Positions 56,027 through 64,000 of a stretch of DNA of 64,000 nt are shown piece by piece. A program made the translations under genes and the position numbers. Where the stretch lies: assembly GCF_022829725.1 (NCBI RefSeq), contig NZ_JAKSYG010000240.1, forward strand, positions 62,001 to 126,000. The letters are read 5' to 3'. The number at the start of each line of letters is the position of its first letter. Position 1 is the first letter of the stretch. The notes under the pieces are model-generated. The model was not told the DNA's origin. It made no database searches and saw only the letters and a list, made by a program, of their open reading frames with translations. Source of the DNA: Methylobacterium sp. E-005. Its GTDB lineage: Bacteria > Pseudomonadota > Alphaproteobacteria > Rhizobiales > Beijerinckiaceae.

Positions 56027-56569
56027 GGCGGGTTTCGCGTTTTGTCTCCAGCATCTGAGGCCGGCGAGGCGGCACTTGCGACCCGACCCGGACGTGGGGA
56101 ACGCCGTCGGCGCTTCCCGAAGGTGGCCAACCGTTAGCCGTATGAGCCCCTAAACTCGGAGGCGGTCGCGGAAGCGCGGTGAGGATGAGACGGCCGTTCG
56201 GTTGCAAGCCCAGGCGGACAATCGAACAGGTCGCCAGCAGGTCCGACGAACGCAGCATTCGTCGCCCGGATAGCCTTCGGGTGCTACCGCTCACCCTTGG
56301 CGGCCACGGCGACCGCGCCGACGTGGTTCAGCACGCCCACAATGCCGGATAGCTCACCCTTGGCGCGGGGATCTCGTTTTCCGTCGAGCCGCTCTCAACG
56401 TTTGCGCGCATATTCTTCGCGGTTGGCCCCGTGCTGCCGATCATCCTGCCGACCGCCCATGGAGCAGCGAAGGATAGCGTAATCGCAAGCGCCGAGAGGG
56501 CCCCCCAGTTCGAGCGCGAGGTCTACGCCCGATCAGAGGCCAGATCACAGCCACCGGCACGGCAGATAG
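56027..56569. other. Intergenic region without a supported gene
   Basis: About 540 bp between the PepSY and porin genes (convergent). Only short frames are open. A 14-bp direct repeat GCTCACCCTTGGCG occurs at 56289-56302 and 56352-56365, each near a CCGGATAG copy, suggesting a small local duplication or the remnant of a decayed gene. Confidence 0.5.
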
Positions 56570-56597
56570 CAAAATGCCCGGCCGCAAGGCCGGGCAG
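56570..56597 (-). terminator. Rho-independent terminator of the porin gene
   Basis: On the minus strand TGCCCGGCC-TTGC-GGCCGGGCA makes a strong 9-bp stem followed by TTTTGCT, 69 bp beyond the porin stop. The stem and T-run are typical of an intrinsic terminator. Confidence 0.85.
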
Positions 56598-56665
56598 TAG
56601 GGTCCCTTTGCACGGGGACATCAAGACCGGGAAGCTTTGGAGAACAAACCGGTCCCGATCTGGAA

Positions 56666-58330
56666 TTAGAAATCGCGCTGGACGCGGAAGCGGATCTGCT
56701 GGACAGATTGCTCCGTCGCGGTGCGAACCGGACCGCCGGCGTTGATCGCGGCGACACGAGCCGCCGTATACGCCGTCGGATCCTTATCGATATCGATCAC
56801 CCGACCATTCTTGACACCGATCTGGGTGTAAAAGCCTTCCAAACCAATGTCGAGGTCCTTGACCGGCGACCAGATGATGTTGGCGCCAGCGACGAACTGA
56901 TACGTATCACGCAGCGCCTGGCTCAAATTGTAGAAGCGGGACCCTGGCGTACCCACCGCGTTTTGGCCGAACGCCTGGGTGCCGGCGGGGTTCAGAGCAC
57001 CGAATATGAGCCCCTGACCGTTCCGCGCCGACGCGGAATAGTTCATCTCGCCGTAAGAGCCGAACAGGGCCGAACGCCACTCCGGGTTCCAGTAGTGCAA
57101 GTATGACCCGACCACCGTGAAGCTGTCGGACAACTGCAACTGACCCGTGACCGGGTTGACCGTCGCGTCGTTGAAGTACTGCTGGAATTTCGAGCCCTGC
57201 AAAGTGCCTGCAGTCTGAGCGTAGCAACCAGTGTACTGACAGTAGCCGGTATACATCTGAGCGCCCTTGGCATAGGCGCCCTGCAGATAGAGGGTGTCAC
57301 CCGGCGCGATGAACGGCGCGTTGATTTTCAGGCCGCCCTGAATCGCGTAGCCATAGGGGCTGTTGGTATGGGCCGGCGCTGTGACGGCGTTGGCGATCGG
57401 CGTATTGTTGATGTTGCCGATATCGATCTGGTGCGAGGCGGCCGACAGCTGAGCAGAGCCCCAGGCTTGGTCGAGGCGCACGACGCCGACGAAGTCCGGC
57501 ATCTCATTACGCTGGATCACATCGACGGTCTGGAAGGCTGCCGACGAGGCGAGCAACGTACCCGCAGCATTCCGGACGAAGATGGGGGCCGGGACAAACG
57601 TGACGCCGAAGTTCGAAATCGAGCCGTTGGCGGCGGAAACGGTTGTGGCGAGGGGCGAGAACACGTTGCTCCGACGGAACGTCGGGTCTTCGATCGATAT
57701 CGTTGCCGACAGGCCATTTCCGACCGTCGCCGTGTAGGCGAGCAGGTTGGTGGAGAAAACGTCCGAGCCAGCGGTGGCACCGGCGAATTCGAAGTCGTGG
57801 GCGTAGAAATCGAAGAACGACGACGCGCGACCAGCAGTGAGACCGGCGAACTGGATGAATGCCTTATCGACGTTCACGAATTGCTGGGCACGACCAAACT
57901 CATCCTGTCCCAGCGCTGCGTAGGCGTTGCCGATACGCTGCTGGGTACCAGATGTCCCGCCGCCGTAGGATCCACCCGTCCGTGACCCTGCATCGAGGCG
58001 AACAAAGGCGCGCAGCGTTCCGTAGGCCGTCTGTGTCCGCGCATCCAAATTGATGCGCAGGCGGCTCCCATAACCAGCAGTATCACCAAGATTTCCGCCG
58101 GACTGCCGCGAATAAGTAGTCTCGTAGCCGCCCTCGAACCGGGCGCGACCGGAGATGCGTAGGCATGTGTCGGTTCCGGGGATGTAGAAGAAGCCGGCAC
58201 CATATGCGCCGCAGACGCGGACGTATTCGATCGGTACCGCCTTCTTGACTGGCAAGTCAGCAGCGTGAGCAGTACTTGCCGCAAAAAATGTCGCAGCCGA
58301 ACAGAGCAGAGCAGTTTTCAAAAAGCTCAT
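56666..58330 (-). CDS. Porin_2 (Omp2b-type) outer-membrane porin
   Basis: 554 residues. Signal peptide MSFLKTALLCSAATFFAAST, mature start AADLPVKKAVPIEYVRVCGA, the usual Porin_2 beginning with the Cys pair (VRVCGAYG and DTCLRISGRARFEGGYE). A 16-strand barrel ends in VQQIRFRVQRDF with a terminal Phe for BAM recognition. It forms a general diffusion pore. GGGG precedes the ATG at 58330 by 6 nt. An upstream in-frame ATG at 58357 adds nine residues. Codon use and GC are slightly lower than neighbours. Confidence 0.95.
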   Translation of the reverse strand: MSFLKTALLCSAATFFAASTAHAADLPVKKAVPIEYVRVCGAYGAGFFYIPGTDTCLRISGRARFEGGYETTYSRQSGGNLGDTAGYGSRLRINLDARTQTAYGTLRAFVRLDAGSRTGGSYGGGTSGTQQRIGNAYAALGQDEFGRAQQFVNVDKAFIQFAGLTAGRASSFFDFYAHDFEFAGATAGSDVFSTNLLAYTATVGNGLSATISIEDPTFRRSNVFSPLATTVSAANGSISNFGVTFVPAPIFVRNAAGTLLASSAAFQTVDVIQRNEMPDFVGVVRLDQAWGSAQLSAASHQIDIGNINNTPIANAVTAPAHTNSPYGYAIQGGLKINAPFIAPGDTLYLQGAYAKGAQMYTGYCQYTGCYAQTAGTLQGSKFQQYFNDATVNPVTGQLQLSDSFTVVGSYLHYWNPEWRSALFGSYGEMNYSASARNGQGLIFGALNPAGTQAFGQNAVGTPGSRFYNLSQALRDTYQFVAGANIIWSPVKDLDIGLEGFYTQIGVKNGRVIDIDKDPTAYTAARVAAINAGGPVRTATEQSVQQIRFRVQRDF

Positions 58331-58744
58331 CAGAAACCCCAAGACGTCGAGACCCACAGAATCGTCAGCATTTGGCCGTAGATGCCATTGCCCTTATTTT
58401 AATTGGGCCATCATCTCAGATATTTGGCCGCAGACCCTTGTGTTGGTGGGCCCGTTCGCACTGATCATGAGGAAATCGACGGAACTCGCAAGATGAAAAC
58501 GCAAATTCTAAGCTCAGCCATATGGTTAGTTGCATTATCGCAACTTTTTTATGAGTTTTTTTCTTGTAGAAACACAAGAACTAGCTTTTGTTTCCGCAGG
58601 AAAAGACATTTCTATTGATCCGGTATAAAACTCTACTCTGCGATCACGGAATATTGATGCTACTAGAAATACATGGTGCGTTATATGAACAACCTAGGGG
58701 CCTCCCCAAATCCGAGCGATGAACAGTGAGGCTCACTGATTCGA
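58331..58744. other. AT-rich leader between porin and orphan gene
   Basis: 414 bp markedly richer in A+T than the window average; it must hold the promoters of the porin (minus) and the orphan gene (plus). A 41-codon frame from 58493 would encode a hydrophobic peptide but has no clear ribosome binding site. Nothing else recognisable. Confidence 0.55.
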
Positions 58745-59533
58745 GTGGCCCGCATCATCTTGTTTCTAGGCATGCCTTATTCGGAGATCCGAATGACAAA
58801 TGAGCTAGAACTATATTACGGGCAAGCAAGGTCGGGTAATTTAGCGTGCATTCAAAGGAATGATCCAATATACGGCGATCATTTCATTTTTACGCGCGTC
58901 CTGGAAACCCACCCTGGACAAATAAGGACCCGCTACGGAACATTCTGGTCGATCAATGGCGAGCGAATTGACGACCGATGGCAGGGGCGGCTTAATCAGC
59001 TCGTTCTGCCGACAATAACCAGACTTGAGTCGGAAGAAAGAAACCTTCAATATATGCGTCAAACCAGGGCTGATCGCAAATTTGAGCTTGCGGCCGCTCG
59101 TGCGGTCCTAGAACGACGCATGGCGAAAATGCCCGAAGTTCCGCCGCCTCCCATCCCGACCCTGGAAGAGGCAGAGATCGAACTGCGCGATGCCACAACC
59201 TATTGGATGAGCATCGATCAGATCCTCGATTCACCGGGGAATTCAATTCGATTGCGAAGAGAGGCAAGTGAACGACTGGCGACCGCGCGAACCGCGTTCC
59301 AGTTGGCAAGTCGCGCTCACGGCCTCCACCGGAATCACGCGCTCCACTCGGAAGGCATGGGAAACAAAAACTACAATGAATACAAAGACGATGGGTCGAC
59401 AAAAACCGGCCCATACGGACGGCGAGAATACAGGGTGTCTACAAACAAAACGATATCATTCTACACAAATAACGCAGAATCTACCAGCTATACCGTAATA
59501 TTGCACGACATAAAATCAGAACGGAAATATTGA
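58745..59533 (+). CDS. Orphan hypothetical protein, low GC
   Basis: 262 residues from a GTG at 58745; ATG codons at residues 10 and 17 are alternatives. The N-terminal ~85 residues form an alpha/beta stretch (ELELYYGQARSGNLACIQRN, RTRYGTFWSINGERID), the middle is helical with a Pro run (EVPPPPIPTLEEAEIELRDA), and the C-terminus is Asn/Thr/Tyr-rich (KNYNEYKDDGSTKTG, KTISFYTNNAESTSYTV). I recognise no domain. Base composition and codon use differ from neighbours (many AT-ending codons), which points to recent transfer. Confidence 0.65.
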   Translation: MARIILFLGMPYSEIRMTNELELYYGQARSGNLACIQRNDPIYGDHFIFTRVLETHPGQIRTRYGTFWSINGERIDDRWQGRLNQLVLPTITRLESEERNLQYMRQTRADRKFELAAARAVLERRMAKMPEVPPPPIPTLEEAEIELRDATTYWMSIDQILDSPGNSIRLRREASERLATARTAFQLASRAHGLHRNHALHSEGMGNKNYNEYKDDGSTKTGPYGRREYRVSTNKTISFYTNNAESTSYTVILHDIKSERKY

Positions 59534-59874
59534 GTCTGTTGCCTTCCGATGATTGATCGAGGCACAAGGCTCAGCGGTACGATCCTGTTCAGGGCAACGC
59601 CCTGGCCCGGGCGGGCTGGATTCGCAGGACATCAGTGGCACCAGCCCCTGGGACGCATGCGCGGTGGTGCCAAGGTCGCGCCCCGGGGCGGTGAAGTCGT
59701 CCCGCATCGAGGCCACGCTGTCCACCAAACTCGGATCAGCGCGGCTGCGTCGGCAACGGGCCGCGGGCGGTCCCCACGGCTATGTCCGTCCCGATGCATC
59801 CGGCATCCGGATGCGGACCGGCCAAAACCCGCCCTCTTCGGGCAACACGCTACCAAGCGGCCTGACGGCGAATC
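59534..59874. other. Intergenic region after the orphan gene
   Basis: 341 bp, back to high GC. No supported gene. It ends in the terminator of the ZnuD-like receptor. Short open frames on both strands lack start signals or recognisable domains. Confidence 0.5.
59824..59843 (-). terminator. Probable terminator of the ZnuD-like receptor gene
   Basis: On the minus strand GCCC-GAAGA-GGGC is followed by GGGTTTTGG, 32 bp past the receptor stop. The stem is short (4-5 bp), so it may be a modest terminator. Confidence 0.5.
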
Positions 59875-62019
59875 CTAGAACCGCGCCGTCAGGAACACCC
59901 GCACGTTCCGCCCCGGCAGCAGGATCTCGTCCTTCTTGAACGACGTCGCGTTGCGGATGTCGTCGTTCAGGAGGTTGCGGCCCTGCACACCGAAGGTGAT
60001 CGCGCTCGCCCCGTAGACGGCCGGATCGACGACCTTGGTGTAACTCAGCTCGGCGCGCAGATCGTCGTAGCCCGGGGTCGGTGTCTCGAACACGGCCGTG
60101 GCGTCGTGGCTGAAGGCGTGAAGCAGGTTCACCCGGGCGAACCAGCCATCGGCCCGCAGGTAGACACCGCCGCCGACCCGGTAGGGCGGGATGCGCGGCA
60201 CGTTGCTGCCGTTATCGAACTGCGCGCGGACAAAATCGAACTGTGCTTCGACACCGGCAAAGCCGTTGCCCACCGGCACGAGGTCGTACTGGCCGATGAT
60301 CTCGGCGCCGTAGAACGTGGCGTTCTGCTGCTGGTAGACAATTTGCCGGTTGTCGGTGCCCGTGCCGCACGAGGCGAAATCGTCGTCGCAGGTAAGCCCC
60401 GTGTAATTGCGATAGATGAAGCCGGTGTAGCGGGTGTAATAGCCGGTGGCGTCGAGGCGGAACGGTCCTTCGGCCCGGCGTATGCTGGCTTCCACCGTGC
60501 GGGCGCGCTCCTTCTTGAGGTCCGGGTTGCCGATCTCAAAGGTCGCGGTAGCATCGTGCGGCCCCTGCGAAAACAGCTCGTAGCCCGTGGGGCCGCGTTC
60601 GACATAGGAGCCGGTCAGGCTTGCCACGAAGCCGAGGGGCAGATCCTGCAGGGCGCCGACGCTGGCGCTCTTGGGGGCGAAACGCCGGGTCCGGGCGTAT
60701 TGAAACGGTTCCTGACCATCGACCGGCACGTAATCACCGGGAAATTGAGCTGCCGTGCTCGACAGCCGGTCGACCTCGTAGCGCCCCGCCGCCTGGAGCC
60801 GCCTGCCCGGGCGCACCTGCAGCTCCTCGAACAGGTAGACCGCATTGGCGCGGGATTCGGTCTTGGGCAGGAAGGATTCGAGCTGCGTGTTGATCACGCG
60901 CCGGTCCGACTGAAAGCCCAACGCGCCAGTGAGGTTTCCGAATTCGGTGAAGACCGGGACGTGCTGGAGTTCCAGGCGACCTTCCGCCTCGCGGTTCTTG
61001 AAGATCGCCTGGACGCCCTCGAGTCCATCCTCGCCGAAGCCGACCTCGTTGTGGCGATAGACCGAGTAGCCGGCCCAGTAGCGGATCACCTCGAACGGGC
61101 CATCGAGCGGGCGGTACTCGCCCCGAGACAGGACGCGATCCTGGTTGGGGGTGAGGCGGGTGCGGTCCTGCTCGGCCACGCCGCCGGGGATCGCGTAGAC
61201 CGCATCGTAGTGGCTGAACGAGATGCCGACGAAGCCACGGTCGCCGATCGCCGAGATGCCGACCGCGCCGCCTTGCGACGCGTTGTAGGAGTTGCGCTGG
61301 ATCCCGCCGGGGATCGCGTAGCTGTCGTTGGCGGTCTTGAACCCGTCGGCATGGACCGCGACGCCGTCGCCGCCGGCATCCAAAGTGGCCGCGCCGAGCC
61401 GGCCGTTATCCACGCTGGAGAAGCCGCTGGTGACCTGACCCTGCACACCGTTCAGCGGGATGAAGGTCGGCACCCGATTGTTGTCGGCGGACACGACACC
61501 GCCGATCGCGCCGGAGCCGTAACGCAGGGTCGCGGGCCCTCGAATCACTTCGATGCGGTCGGCAACCAGCGGGTTCACCGGCACCGCATGGTCTTCGCCG
61601 AGGTCCGAAACGCCGCCGTTGACGATGCCGTTCTCCTGAATACGCACCCGGGCGTTGTCGAGGCCGCGGATGATCGGCCGGGAGGCCGCCCCCGGCGCGT
61701 AGCTCGTGCCAGAGATGCCCGGCCGGTCGAAGAGGGCGTCACCGAGGGTGCGCGGCTGATCGCGGGCGATCTGCTCCTGCGTGACCACCGTCACGGGTGA
61801 GAACGTGTTGGTCGCCACCGGGAGGACACCGATCGGAACCGCGGCATCCGCCGCGATCGCCGCGCGCGGCGGCTGGATCGGGCTCGGGCTCGTGACGCTG
61901 ATCTCGTCCAGGGCGATCGCCTGTTGGGCCCGCGCCGGCATCACGGTCAATGCACCCGCACCGAGAACGTATGCCAGGAGGCTGCCGGCAAGCGGTTTTG
62001 GACGACGGAGCGCGGACAT
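59875..62019 (-). CDS. TonB-dependent receptor, ZnuD-like
   Basis: 714 residues. Signal peptide MSALRRPKPLAGSLLAYVLG; a TonB-box-like AIALDEISVTSPS; plug with TVVTQEQIARDQPRTLGDAL and DRIEVIRGPATLRYGSGAIG; barrel ending LLPGRNVRVFLTARF with terminal Phe. The plug and the SHYDAVYAIPGG loop resemble the ZnuD/ZnuD2 group that imports zinc or heme. Two Zur-box-like palindromes lie just upstream, supporting zinc. The substrate remains inference. Confidence 0.9.
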   Translation of the reverse strand: MSALRRPKPLAGSLLAYVLGAGALTVMPARAQQAIALDEISVTSPSPIQPPRAAIAADAAVPIGVLPVATNTFSPVTVVTQEQIARDQPRTLGDALFDRPGISGTSYAPGAASRPIIRGLDNARVRIQENGIVNGGVSDLGEDHAVPVNPLVADRIEVIRGPATLRYGSGAIGGVVSADNNRVPTFIPLNGVQGQVTSGFSSVDNGRLGAATLDAGGDGVAVHADGFKTANDSYAIPGGIQRNSYNASQGGAVGISAIGDRGFVGISFSHYDAVYAIPGGVAEQDRTRLTPNQDRVLSRGEYRPLDGPFEVIRYWAGYSVYRHNEVGFGEDGLEGVQAIFKNREAEGRLELQHVPVFTEFGNLTGALGFQSDRRVINTQLESFLPKTESRANAVYLFEELQVRPGRRLQAAGRYEVDRLSSTAAQFPGDYVPVDGQEPFQYARTRRFAPKSASVGALQDLPLGFVASLTGSYVERGPTGYELFSQGPHDATATFEIGNPDLKKERARTVEASIRRAEGPFRLDATGYYTRYTGFIYRNYTGLTCDDDFASCGTGTDNRQIVYQQQNATFYGAEIIGQYDLVPVGNGFAGVEAQFDFVRAQFDNGSNVPRIPPYRVGGGVYLRADGWFARVNLLHAFSHDATAVFETPTPGYDDLRAELSYTKVVDPAVYGASAITFGVQGRNLLNDDIRNATSFKKDEILLPGRNVRVFLTARF

Positions 62020-62029
62020 CGGGACCCAC

Positions 62030-62047
62030 AGACTGTTATATCATTTC
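62030..62047. promoter_or_regulatory. Zur-box-like palindrome 1
   Basis: Read on the minus strand GAAATGATATAACAGTCT matches the common Zur palindrome GAAATGTTATAACATTTC at 14 of 18 positions, counted by eye. It begins 11 bp upstream of the ZnuD-like receptor start, over the ribosome-binding region, so a bound repressor could block expression. The match is by eye only. Confidence 0.5.
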
Positions 62048-62107
62048 ATCTTGCCGGTCCTGGAAGGGGAGGCAACCGCAGATCGTCCGCAGGCCGCGCG
62101 CCGTCGC

Positions 62108-62125
62108 GCAACGTTACATCATTGC
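62108..62125. promoter_or_regulatory. Zur-box-like palindrome 2
   Basis: Minus strand GCAATGATGTAACGTTGC, an imperfect palindrome matching the Zur consensus at about 13 of 18 positions by eye. Its centre is 78 bp from that of the first box, inside the putative promoter. Two similar boxes in front of a zinc-type TonB receptor strengthen the case. Confidence 0.5.
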
Positions 62126-62395
62126 AACATTGGGGCAGGACAATTGCGCTGCCGTTAGCGCTGGCGCCAGGATTCGTGGTCCGAAGCGGCAGCGGAAAAG
62201 GCGACCAAGCGCGCTTGGTTCAAGCATCGGCCCGCGAAAGCGTACCGACCGAGGGCGAGGTCGAGATGATCGAGGCGCCGTTCGACGCGCGAGCCCCCAT
62301 GACGGCCGGTCGGGGCGAGACGCGCCCGGTCGAGCTTGTGCGGGCGGGCCATGGGTTTCCTGTCGCGGCGGGGACCGGAAGTCCGGCGCCGTGCG
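62126..62395. other. Remainder of the 376-bp receptor/MarR gap
   Basis: From 62126 to 62395 the DNA is GC-rich and carries no supported gene. The stretch may hold the receptor promoter and the MarR gene 3' end signals, but no clear terminator hairpin is seen. Confidence 0.45.
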
Positions 62396-63028
62396 TCAGG
62401 CCGGCAGCCCCTCGGCCTCGTCGTCCACCTCGGCCTCGATCTCGGCATCGACGTCGGTCGACTCGCCGGCGGCGCCCGCCGCCTCGGCGAGGCCGCGGGC
62501 GGCCTTGCGCAGGAGTTTGCGAAGCCGGCGGCGGTCGGTCTTGTCGAGATGGTCGAGCAACTCCGCCTCGACCTCCTCCTGGATCCGCTCGATCGCCTCG
62601 GCCTTCGCGAGGCCCGCCGGGGTGAGCTGGACCCGGACCACGCGGCCGTCACCCGATTCGGCCCGGCGCTCGACGATGCCGAGGGCGGCGAGCCGGGTCA
62701 CGGTCTTCGAAGCCGTGGGTGGCCGCACCCGGAGCAGGGCGGCGAGATCGCCCATCGTCATCGTGCCGGCGCTGGCGAGCGCCTGCACCACCTGCTCCTG
62801 CCCGGCGAACAGGCCGAGCTTGGCGAGACGATCGCCCGTGCGGGCGCGGTGCAGGCGCGCCGCCTGAACCAGCGCCCAGCCGACGCTGCGGACGCCGGGC
62901 GGCCGCATCTTCTTAGACGTCAGCTCCTGGGCCGCCGTCGCGCTGTCCTGACGATCACGTTTCTGCTTGTCGCCCACCGGAGCGCCCGCGTTTGTGCCGG
63001 CGGCCGCCGGGAGTTCCAGAGTCTGCAC
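62396..63028 (-). CDS. MarR-family transcriptional regulator
   Basis: 210 residues. The winged helix-turn-helix is at about 75-145 (MTMGDLAALLRVRPPTASKTVTRL then ALGIVERRAESGDGRVVRVQ). Longer than usual MarR (140-150): an N-terminal Lys-rich disordered ~45 residues and an acidic C-terminus (DVDAEIEAEVDDEAEG) are added. Its target is unknown; it lies 82 bp downstream of the receiver protein on the same strand. Confidence 0.88.
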   Translation of the reverse strand: MQTLELPAAAGTNAGAPVGDKQKRDRQDSATAAQELTSKKMRPPGVRSVGWALVQAARLHRARTGDRLAKLGLFAGQEQVVQALASAGTMTMGDLAALLRVRPPTASKTVTRLAALGIVERRAESGDGRVVRVQLTPAGLAKAEAIERIQEEVEAELLDHLDKTDRRRLRKLLRKAARGLAEAAGAAGESTDVDAEIEAEVDDEAEGLPA

Positions 63029-63110
63029 GATCCACTCCCATCACCGACCGCCCAGGACCCTGTGGCCGCGGCCAGTGACGGTGAGATGACGAGCGTGCGC
63101 CGGCCACCGC

Positions 63111-63500
63111 TCAGCAGTGCATCAGGCGTTGAAGACGATCGAGAATATCCTGGCCGGTACAGGGCCGTGCGATGAAGTCGGCGTGATCGGGCATGCGCGC
63201 GGGGTCCGGCGCCGCCCGACCGGAGACGATCAGGATCGGCAGCTGCGGGCGTGCCTCCGCGACCGAACTGGCGAGGTCGAATCCGTCCGTCTTGCCCGAG
63301 AGCTGCACGTCGGTGACGAGCCCGCAGATGTCCGGGCGCGCCTGGAGTATGCTGAGTGCCCGCTCGGCGGAGGCGCACTGGACGGTGTCGTAGCCGCCTT
63401 CCTCAAGCACGTCGCCGAGGTCCATGATCGTCAGGGCCTCATCCTCGACCAGGAGGATCACCGGCCGATCGCCACCCGAACCCGTCTGCTCACTCGCCAC
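63111..63500 (-). CDS. Stand-alone response-regulator receiver protein
   Basis: 129 residues, a single REC domain with no output: VILLVEDEALTIMDLGDVLE (acidic pocket), GLVTDVQLSG (phospho-Asp), PILIVSGRAAP (Thr/Ser) and DFIARPCTG, where the usual conserved Lys is Arg. The GTG at 63500 has GGAGGG 8 nt upstream; an in-frame ATG at 63566 is likely untranslated. Such proteins pass phosphate in phosphorelays. No histidine kinase is adjacent. Confidence 0.88.
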   Translation of the reverse strand: MASEQTGSGGDRPVILLVEDEALTIMDLGDVLEEGGYDTVQCASAERALSILQARPDICGLVTDVQLSGKTDGFDLASSVAEARPQLPILIVSGRAAPDPARMPDHADFIARPCTGQDILDRLQRLMHC

Positions 63501-63630
63501 TGTGCACTCCCTCCGGCAGCGTGCGGCTGCGAGGGCCGCCGCACGCGTCTTCAGCCTGAGGTCCAACTGCAGAAACGGTTCCGGGTTGCAGCCCGATACC
63601 GCCGGGGCTGCGAGCGATCGGCTCCTGTGT

Positions 63631-64000
63631 TCAGTTCGCCGCAGTCGCCTGCCCGGTCACCACCGCGACGACCGCGTCGATCAGCCGATCGAGCTCCGCG
63701 GCTCCGATGGTCAGCGCGGGCGTCAGATACACGATGTCGCCGAACGGCCGCACCCAGACGCCCCGGTCGAGGAGCCGCGTCTTGAGGGCGGCGAGGTCGG
63801 GGGCCTTGGCGAACTGGACCGCCCCGATGGCGCCGAGCACCCGGATATCGGCGATGCCGGGCACGGACCGCAGGTTTTCGAGCCCGTCCGCGAGCCGCGA
63901 CGCGATGGCCCGGGCCTGGTCGAGGCGCGGCTCGGTCTCGAACAGGTCGAGGCTGGCATTGGCGGCCGCGCAGGCCAGGGGATTGGCCATGAAGGTCGGG
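63631..64000 (-). CDS. bioA: Adenosylmethionine-8-amino-7-oxononanoate aminotransferase, 3' part
   Basis: Only the last 122 or so codons are inside the window; the gene runs off the right end. The visible start PTFMANPLACAAANASLDL matches the HGPTFMGNPLACA segment of BioA, and DRGVWVRPFGDIVYLTPAL is its C-terminal signature. BioA makes 7,8-diaminopelargonate in biotin synthesis, using SAM as amino donor. Other class III aminotransferases share parts of this, but the combination favours BioA. Confidence 0.85.
   Translation of the reverse strand, partial: PTFMANPLACAAANASLDLFETEPRLDQARAIASRLADGLENLRSVPGIADIRVLGAIGAVQFAKAPDLAALKTRLLDRGVWVRPFGDIVYLTPALTIGAAELDRLIDAVVAVVTGQATAAN

Noticed and set aside
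58493-58618. 41-codon hydrophobic peptide in the AT-rich porin leader
   Set aside because: No clear ribosome binding site or conservation evidence; could be chance in AT-rich DNA.

Overview
The window is very GC-rich, densely coded DNA from an alphaproteobacterium, most likely a Methylobacterium-type member of the Hyphomicrobiales. This is inferred from the gene families present (DUF6468 and MotE flagellar proteins, ATP12 chaperone, DUF6894, a Porin_2 porin), from a CtrA-type full site between two divergent flagellar operons, and from palindromic intergenic repeats of the kind common in these genomes. No species call is possible from the sequence alone. There are no rRNA or tRNA genes, no CRISPR array, no transposase and no prophage.

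Layout. 0-10.5 kb: LysR regulator, O-antigen-ligase-like membrane protein, a REP-like palindrome, a secreted esterase, a lytic transglycosylase, a family III CoA-transferase, then a plus-strand run of a duplicated ABC ATPase (YejF-like), phosphopentomutase (deoB), a DUF1192 protein and a leucine-rich-repeat/protein-kinase fusion. 10.5-18.2 kb: an isochorismatase-type hydrolase and a flagellar block, with fliL-fliM-DUF6468-motE on the minus strand and flgF-flgG-flgA-flgH on the plus strand, diverging from a 254-bp region that holds the CtrA-like site. 18.2-28.5 kb: a Tat-exported Gfo/Idh/MocA oxidoreductase, PAP2 phosphatase, a spore-photoproduct-lyase-like radical SAM protein paired with a 2'-5' RNA ligase family protein, an AlgJ/AlgX-like SGNH protein, a glutathionyl-hydroquinone reductase, and a proteostasis/translation trio (CnoX-like thioredoxin, Lon-N protein, Trm112-like). 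28.5-38.5 kb: priA, an MFS transporter, a secreted esterase, APP1-like phosphatase with DUF3775, an uncharacterised exported protein and a CNNM/CorC protein. 38.7-46.6 kb: class III aminotransferase, small metabolic and hypothetical genes, glutathione peroxidase, ATP12, a HAD phosphatase and an RluC-like pseudouridine synthase.

46.8-64 kb is more accessory: a chemoreceptor with a periplasmic sugar-type binding protein, two paralogous HigA-like regulators without visible toxins in a looser, lower-GC stretch, and a clear cobalamin riboswitch that precedes a TonB-dependent receptor overlapping a PepSY membrane protein. These are followed by a Porin_2 porin, a low-GC orphan gene, a ZnuD-like TonB receptor with two Zur-box-like palindromes upstream, a MarR regulator, a stand-alone receiver protein and the 3' part of bioA running off the end.

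The most interesting item is the cobalamin-riboswitch unit at 51.9-56.0 kb. Its receptor/PepSY pair resembles a siderophore system rather than classical BtuB, which suggests a corrinoid- or cobalt-related import unit. Other points of note are three Trp-centred repeats spaced exactly 20 residues apart at the FliM N-terminus, the CtrA site, the possible Zur operators, the orphan HigA pair and the SPL/RNA-ligase pair.
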